Shown here piece after piece: positions 57,520 to 64,000 of a DNA stretch of 64,000 nucleotides. Position numbers and translations under genes: made by a program. The DNA comes from Iris pallida (lineage: Eukaryota; Streptophyta; Magnoliopsida; Asparagales; Iridaceae): assembly GCA_029216955.1 (NCBI GenBank), contig JANAVB010031417.1, positions 17,708,867-17,772,866 on the forward strand. The letters run 5' to 3'. The notes beneath the pieces are model-generated. The model was not told where the DNA came from, made no database searches, and saw only the letters and a program-made list of their open reading frames with translations. Position 1 is the stretch's first letter. The number at the start of each line of letters is the position of its first letter.

Positions 57520-59219
57520 TGTAACACCCTGTTTCTGAAAATTGGGGGTTTTTGAAAATTTATTATTTTTTTATTATTTATTAGTGGTATTTTAGTCATG
57601 GTGTGATTTTCTGGTAAATTTAGTTAAGTTAAACCATTTCTAAAGTCATGCTAAGTCATGACTTGTGACTTTGTGACTTTGTTAGTAAACCTTAGTGTAA
57701 ACCCTAGTTTCTCTAACCTAGAAGTTGCCATGACCATGAGAACTTGACCATAGGCTTAGAATATCATTTTAGTGATTTTTGGCCATAGGGGTATTTTGGT
57801 AATTTTTAGGAATTTATTTGGAATTTAGTGGGATTAGTGAGATTTTACTATTCATGGACTTTTAGATTAGTGACTTGCTAATCCCTAACCTAATTACCCT
57901 AATCTATAGGTTAAACCCTAACCTAGAATGGCTAAGGGGATTAGATATTCATGGTAGTCAAGCTATATAAATATCTAGATATTATTTATTGATATTTTGC
58001 TTAAATTATGCAAAATATCTTAAACCCCTTTACAAAGTCCTTCCCTTAGCTTGCAAGTAACCCAAGGACACCCCCCCCATGCTATGACCAGCCAAGAACA
58101 CCCCCTTGGCAGCCCACACATCCTATATTAACCCCCCACATTAATTCATGATCAATTTACATGAATTTAATCCTAGAAAATCCTATTTTCTTCAAACACC
58201 CATAACTTGATCAATTTTGATCCAAATCACCTCTAGTTTCTTGCATTGGACTCCCCTACACTAGAGGGTACTAGTTAGGGCCTGCTATCAAGGGTTTGAG
58301 GGGCTTTGGGCATCACCAAATGGAAGGACACACCCCCCCCTCCTTATTGATTTTCATTGGATTTGCACAAATAGGTAAATGTCCATAAACCATGTTAATT
58401 TTGTGTTTTCTCTTCATATTTGCATGCATCTAGGTACTAGGGAACTGTAGGATTAGTTGGGTGAAAATTAGGATTAATTTGGTGTCCGTATCGGACACGT
58501 ATCCATGTTTGAATTTCTGTGTTTGGTGAAATGCCTCAAAGGAGAGGACTTTCAGTTTTTGCAAACCTTTTTACACAAAAACCTAGTCCCAGGCTACCTA
58601 AACCCTAGACCAACCCTAGGTGAACCTACCCACACGTGCACGAGACTTCTAGACACGTGTGTCGTGTCCTAGAGCTAAGTGCACGCGTGCACGATGCCTG
58701 TGCACTGCACTGTGTTAGGTTTTACCCGATTGGGTTTTTGGGTGTTTGGACACGCCGTGTCGTGTCGTGGTGGACCCCCACCGACACACACGACACTTAT
58801 ACCTATGGGGCATTAATTACCAACCTAGATATTCGAGCCATAGCTCGGTTTCGAGTATGTATTTTGGTTTACCTAGTATCGAGTTAACAGTCCACTATTT
58901 CCTGTTTTAGGATTTTCCAGATTTTGCAAAAATGGATTTCAAACCCGATTTGATATGATTTATACATTGTATAGGTGTATTTTAGTGTGTATATGTGTAG
59001 TATATATGTATGTGTGTGTGTAGGTGGAATTTTAGTGTGTATACATGTATATACATGTGTGTATACATGTATGTGTGTAGTTGGGTGTGTGTGTGTATTT
59101 GTGTGTGGGTTGGGGGCTGTGTTTCCTGTTCTCAGAATCTGAGAACAGCCCCCCCATTTCCTATGTGTCTCACCTCTCTCTCCCATTGTCTCACAGCCTC
59201 TCTCTCTCACCCTTTTGTC

Positions 59220-59445
59220 TCTTCCCTCTCTATATATATATGTAATATATATAAGTTATATATATAAATATGTATATATATATATATATTGATATATATA
59301 TATATATATTGTATTAGATTATACATGGTATTATGTATATATATATGTGAGTGTGGGTTGTATTATATAGAGTATTACATATTGGTATTGGGTAGTAGAT
59401 AGATAGTGTATGTCTATATATATAGATATATATATATATATAGTA
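59220..59445. repeat. AT microsatellite cluster in LTR E
   Basis: Several TATATA runs separated by GTAA, GATA or TGTG. A TG-rich part lies just upstream at 58985-59110. Confidence 0.85.
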
Positions 59446-59548
59446 TGACTTCTAGTATAGGTTTATATAGAAACCTAAATACTAGCCTATGGCCAAGATT
59501 ATTAGCCTATGGTTTGGGGCTAACCCTAATGGACTAAAACCCAACTTG

Positions 59549-59740
59549 TTGACCCTTGTTGACTAAGGGTTGACCAAAGTCAACATTTGGTCGAAAGTGA
59601 CCTAGTTAACCTAGAAATGACTAGGAATGACCTAAAAACTAGTTGACTAGTGTTGACCTAACTTTGACTAGTGTTGACCTAACTTTGACTAGTTTGACTT
59701 TAGAGTTGACCAAGAGTTGACTTTTGACCAGATTGACCTA
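59549..59740 (+). promoter_or_regulatory. TTGAC (W-box core) array in LTR E
   Basis: About fourteen TTGAC cores in some 190 bp, most as TTGACC or TTGACT. They include two perfect copies of GTGTTGACCTAACTTTGACT in tandem. TTGAC[C/T] is the WRKY W-box core. A function in stress-responsive transcription is inference. Confidence 0.5.
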
Positions 59741-61025
59741 GAATCATGTAGTATGCATTGTACACTCTATTTTTACCATTGTGGATACATTGTGACTTGT
59801 ATTGCTCTGATTAGGAGCCATACACCTCTCCTCAGACAGTATATCTTCTTCAGACATTCAGTTATCAGGCGAGTACATTCTCTGACCGTTTCATATTTGC
59901 CAGGATTTATATTCTTGCTCTAGCTTACTTTACTTGATGCTGACACGATTGTTATCACGGATTGGTACTATATGGATCTTTTCATGAGATGTTATCCCCC
60001 TCGGGAGCATCAGGTACTTTTGTCATGTGTGTTTCACTTATATCATGTATCTCATGCTTCTATTTTCATGTATCTTCATGTATCAGCTAGTGACTCATGT
60101 ACTCTCATGATCATCGAGCCTCCATGAATCTTCATGAATCACTCACGTATCACCCAATTATGGGCTTATCACGAATCTTAACATAACCTGAATGGATCCT
60201 TGTGTATTGATTGGGGATGGGGGAGTGGAAATAGTCATGTGGATATTACCCCAGTAGCTGTAGTCATGAATCACTTCTAGCTGTAGTCATGAATCTCCTA
60301 TGCCATTTCACATGTCTATATTTTACTCTGACTCACTAGACACTGCTAGTTCTCTATATACAGTAGATATTTCCTTTACAGCTATCTCTTTTGCTACATG
60401 TATCTTCCTTCAGCAGTTCCTGTATTTTACTCTATTGCATGCTTTATATCTCCTATCATTCTATGCACTGCGTGAGATGTATTGTGCTCGTTCCCGTCCT
60501 GATTGGACCTGTTGAAAATATTACAGAGGATGAGGAGGAGGCCCTGGTGTCTACCTATTATGGAGCAGGACTAGATGATACTTATGTTGTGGACCCTCAG
60601 CAGGATCCACCTGCAGCTGAGGATGTTGTTCCAGTAGTCTAGACCAGTTTAGCCTAGGCAGTCTTTTCTATATTTACTTTTGTCTCACATCTGAGTTGTA
60701 TTTTGAGATGTTGAGTTATGTATAGACTCTTAGTCTTGTATTATGAGTTGACATTCCGGATGTTATGTATCTTAGACACTTAGTCTTATTTCATCTATGC
60801 TATGGTTCTCTTTGAGTTACTATCTATCTTCTGTCTTTCGTTCTTCTACCCTAGATGTGATTGAGATGTATATTGTTATGTCACCTCCATTCGGAGAGTA
60901 TAAACTGTACAGGTACTTTGGTATTGTTAGATGATTGACCTAGGACAGCGTTCTACCGCCGACACTGTGGCGTAGGCTGGGCGTTGTTACGTTCTCGTAC
61001 CCTAACAGTGGGTGCGGGTCGTGAC

Positions 61026-63264
61026 ACGTTTTTAGTGGTGGCCCATGCAGGTCTCGAGTTTATGTAGTGGTATTCGAAGTAGAGTATCACTACAGCCTGC
61101 GAGAGGATTTGAGGAATAGGCTTAGAGAGAGTGGATACTCAATCACTGCTAGGATACTTTGAGAGATTCCTGGGATGACCCTTGAGAATCTCATTTGAAA
61201 TTACGATTTAAATTCCTTTTCCCTTGATCGAATTTGGTTTGGAGGATTCACTGTAGAACTTTGAATCCTGGTGTTAGTTGATAATTTTAAAATTTTTGTA
61301 GTTGTTGATTTTAATTTCTTAGTGTTAGATTAATATCTTTTATTTTTTTAGGGTACTCAATCACAATTATGAGAAAACTCTTATCTGTTTCTTGCCATCT
61401 AATCCTCTTGCTAATTGCCTTTCATTGAAATGAACTGTCCTCTCTATTTTGCACCTTGCTTAAACTCTTTCTACCAATCTATGTGACTGTATCCCAAACC
61501 TGACTTACTCGACATTTCCTCAAATCAAGACTTTATTGAGACCTTCTAACCTTGACCTTTGATTGATCGAACCCTAACTATATTCATCTAGTAGCCTATC
61601 TATCCCTAGGACTGTGTTCCTAAATTATTTACTAGATTCCTGATTAATTTTATTTCATGAGTTAAATTGATCTTCTTCAATTTTTGCATCAATTTGTCAC
61701 GTCTCGAACTCCCACTTTCTATTCTAGATCATTGGACGTCCTTTACCGTGACTTAGATATTCAGAGTATAATACTAGCTGTTACCTCCCAACAAACTTCA
61801 CATGTAAGACCTAGACTAGCCTACCTTCATGTAGGTATTCCATGTCCCACTAAAACCCGTCCCCTTGTACTCTATTTTCTTGATATGATTTTCTGGTCAA
61901 ATGGCTAAACCATAACCTCTACCATGATACCAAATTGATTCTTATTTCAATTAGAGACCCACCTTGGCTCAATTCTTTCGACCTGGCATGTGATGGTGTT
62001 CTGCTTGAACCCTCAAATACTTAACCTTGTACCTTACCTTGAATGCTTGACCCGATTGGTTAAGAATCTTGGACTATGTCTCTTCCTTCATCATTCCACC
62101 CTTACTTATATCTTATGCTATAAATTTATCCTTAAATTTACAAGCTTATCCTTTTCGAGCTTGATCACGATATATTTTATTGGGTGTACACCCACTAATA
62201 TATTATCTAATCAGAACCGGCGCATGATGGTCTGATCAACCTATTGCGTTTTGGTTCGCTTTTTCATATATTAATCTACGTGGATGGAGACATAATTAAA
62301 CTTGCCCTAGAATCTTATCCACAACAGCCTTGACAATTCTCCTTGGAATTATTTTATCACCTATGAACCTCGTATTCATACCCAGTTGGATTAAATTTAA
62401 TCATGACCTGGATCTTCATCATTGGATGCTCGTGCTCATACTTGATTTCATTAATTTCCCATCTTGTCCAATCTCAATTTATCCTAAAATTGATCAACTT
62501 AGATCATGTCAAGACAAAAATCTATTCGTGATTGTTGTACCTAAATTTTCAATTTTCTTTTTATGGAATGGTAACTTTAATGATTTCTCACTTGTTAATG
62601 ACCTATTTTCATATAGGATGGTAGACGACCCTATAGCCTTGATGATTGTTGTTTCCTTACATTCCCAATTTGGACACCTTAGATTGCTTGTACGTTTTGA
62701 TACCATAGGACAGTATTGATCTAGAATGACTAGTACACCTAGATGAGACCACAGACTGTTCCATTTAACCTGTCCCCCTGGTACCACTATTCATCATGAT
62801 TTTGGTTCAATATAGGCCATAGACCTTTCCCACTCTAAATTATGATCACCGTAGACACATTACCGTGACTTTTAAATTTGGAGCACAAGGCTAGTTGTTT
62901 TCTCAAAACTAATTTCACGTACATGACCTAGACATGACATACTACACCCATGACCTTAGTGTTCCACTCAGGCATACCATTGTATGCTTCATTTGCTTAG
63001 TACGATTTTCCTGACCCGAAACTCCATCCTGATTTACCCCATGAAGCTACCTTTGGCTTCGATTTGAATTCAGGACACCTTATGACCTAAAACTGCCAAC
63101 AAATTTTTTGGACATAACCCAGTATAGGTCTACTACCCCTATTTTGCTTGTTGACCTTGTATGTTGCCCAGGTAGTGGCTTCGTCCTTGATTATTGGAGG
63201 GTTGACCTAGAGGAGTACGACCATCTGAATTTCGAGGACGAAATTATTTTAAGGTGGGTAGACT
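61026..63264 (+). mobile_element. Non-coding internal region of element E
   Basis: 2239 bp with no gag or pol motif and only short unrelated ORFs (up to 129 codons). A clean TGGTATCAGAGC primer site is lacking; TAGTGGTATTCGAAG at about 61064 may be a diverged version. The 3' end keeps TTCGAGGACGAAATTATTTT and the polypurine tract AAGGTGGGTAGACT (63251-63264) directly before the LTR, the Tekay-like post-pol signature. It must be mobilised in trans. Confidence 0.75.
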
Positions 63265-64000
63265 TGTAACACCCTGTTTCTGAAAATTGGGGGTTTTTGA
63301 AAATTTATTATTTTTTTATTATTTATTAGTGGTATTTTAGTCATGGTGTGATTTTCTGGTAAATTTAGTTAAGTTAAACCATTTCTAAAGTCATGCTAAG
63401 TCATGACTTGTGACTTTGTGACTTTGTTAGTAAACCTTAGTGTAAACCCTAGTTTCTCTAACCTAGAAGTTGCCATGACCATGAGAACTTGACCATAGGC
63501 TTAGAATATCATTTTAGTGATTTTTGGCCATAGGGGTATTTTGGTAATTTTTAGGAATTTATTTGGAATTTAGTGGGATTAGTGAGATTTTACTATTCAT
63601 GGACTTTTAGATTAGTGACTTGCTAATCCCTAACCTAATTACCCTAATCTATAGGTTAAACCCTAACCTAGAATGGCTAAGGGGATTAGATATTCATGGT
63701 AGTCAAGCTATATAAATATCTAGATATTATTTATTGATATTTTGCTTAAATTATGCAAAATATCTTAAACCCCTTTACAAAGTCCTTCCCTTAGCTTGCA
63801 AGTAACCCAAGGACACCCCCCCCATGCTATGACCAGCCAAGAACACCCCCTTGGCAGCCCACACATCCTATATTAACCCCCCACATTAATTCATGATCAA
63901 TTTACATGAATTTAATCCTAGAAAATCCTATTTTCTTCAAACACCCATAACTTGATCAATTTTGATCCAAATCACCTCTAGTTTCTTGCATTGGACTCCC
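63265..64000 (+). repeat. 3' LTR of element E, cut by the window end
   Basis: TGTAACACCCTG onward, identical by eye to 57520-58255 including the C8 run. The rest lies beyond the window. Confidence 0.92.

Larger units (their letters stand above)
57520..61025 (+). repeat. 5' LTR of element E (Tekay-like), 3.5 kb
   Basis: Starts TGTAACACCCTG and ends GGGTCGTGACA, both chromovirus LTR signatures. The first 735 bp are repeated at 63265-64000 with no difference found by eye. Contents: AT/TG microsatellites (58960-59440), a dense TTGAC array (59549-59740) and a conserved GTTGAAAATATTACAGAGG block near 60510. The candidate 5-bp flank is GCCCG (57515-57519). Short ORFs inside are not supported. Confidence 0.88.

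Noticed and set aside
57640..57960. Telomere-like CCCTAA/TAACCTA motifs in LTR E
   Set aside because: Scattered AAACCCTA and TAACCTA without tandem order; common in plant LTRs.

Overview
This window is plant nuclear DNA, most likely from a eudicot with a repeat-rich genome. It is a graveyard of nested LTR retrotransposons around an AT-rich island of small DNA elements. I recognise no host protein gene, tRNA, rRNA or CRISPR array. The plant assignment rests on Sirevirus-type Ty1/copia elements with two zinc knuckles and env-like ORFs, chromovirus (Tekay/Del-like) Ty3/gypsy LTRs, hAT- and Mutator-type non-autonomous elements, SINE-like pol III boxes and abundant AT microsatellites. The species cannot be named.

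Layout. 1-3867: 5' part of a minus-strand LTR element (H) with a tRNA-Arg-like primer site and a long reading frame leaving the window. 3868-11910: plus-strand Sirevirus (S1), cut at its 5' end by H, with decayed gag, pol and env-like ORFs and a 3' LTR. 11911-26292: AT-rich island holding a palindromic satellite, microsatellites, SINE-like pieces, a 748-bp Mutator-type foldback element with a perfect 9-bp target duplication, three small MITEs and a 5'-truncated LINE. 26293-27262: start of a gypsy LTR (J). 27263-33771: coding-free minus-strand gypsy element (C) with two LTRs. 33772-39014: LTRs of a minus-strand Tekay-like family (D family), the second preceding D pol remnants. 39692-50060: complete minus-strand Sirevirus (S2) with 5-bp target duplication CTGAC, inserted into D pol; a hAT-type MITE sits in its 3' LTR only. 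50061-50896: rest of D pol. 50897 to about 53500: another gypsy LTR (I). About 53840-56593: plus-strand element F, a relative of H. 56594-57519: D-family LTR fragment. 57520-64000: very young coding-free gypsy element (E), whose second LTR is cut by the window end.

How the parts relate. Nothing here forms an operon or pathway; the logic is insertion order. H and F share an unusual design: an ORF starts in the last bases of the LTR and is translated through the primer-binding site. S1 and S2 share the same gag/pol phase offset, several polypurine tracts, an env-like ORF, and an element-specific palindromic motif present both in the LTR and in the pol/env spacer. C and E are independent chromovirus derivatives with LTRs of 2.4 and 3.5 kb around 2.2 kb of non-coding sequence; E's two LTRs look identical over the compared 735 bp, so it moved recently and must have used proteins supplied in trans. 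All recognised polyproteins carry stops, frameshifts or deletions.
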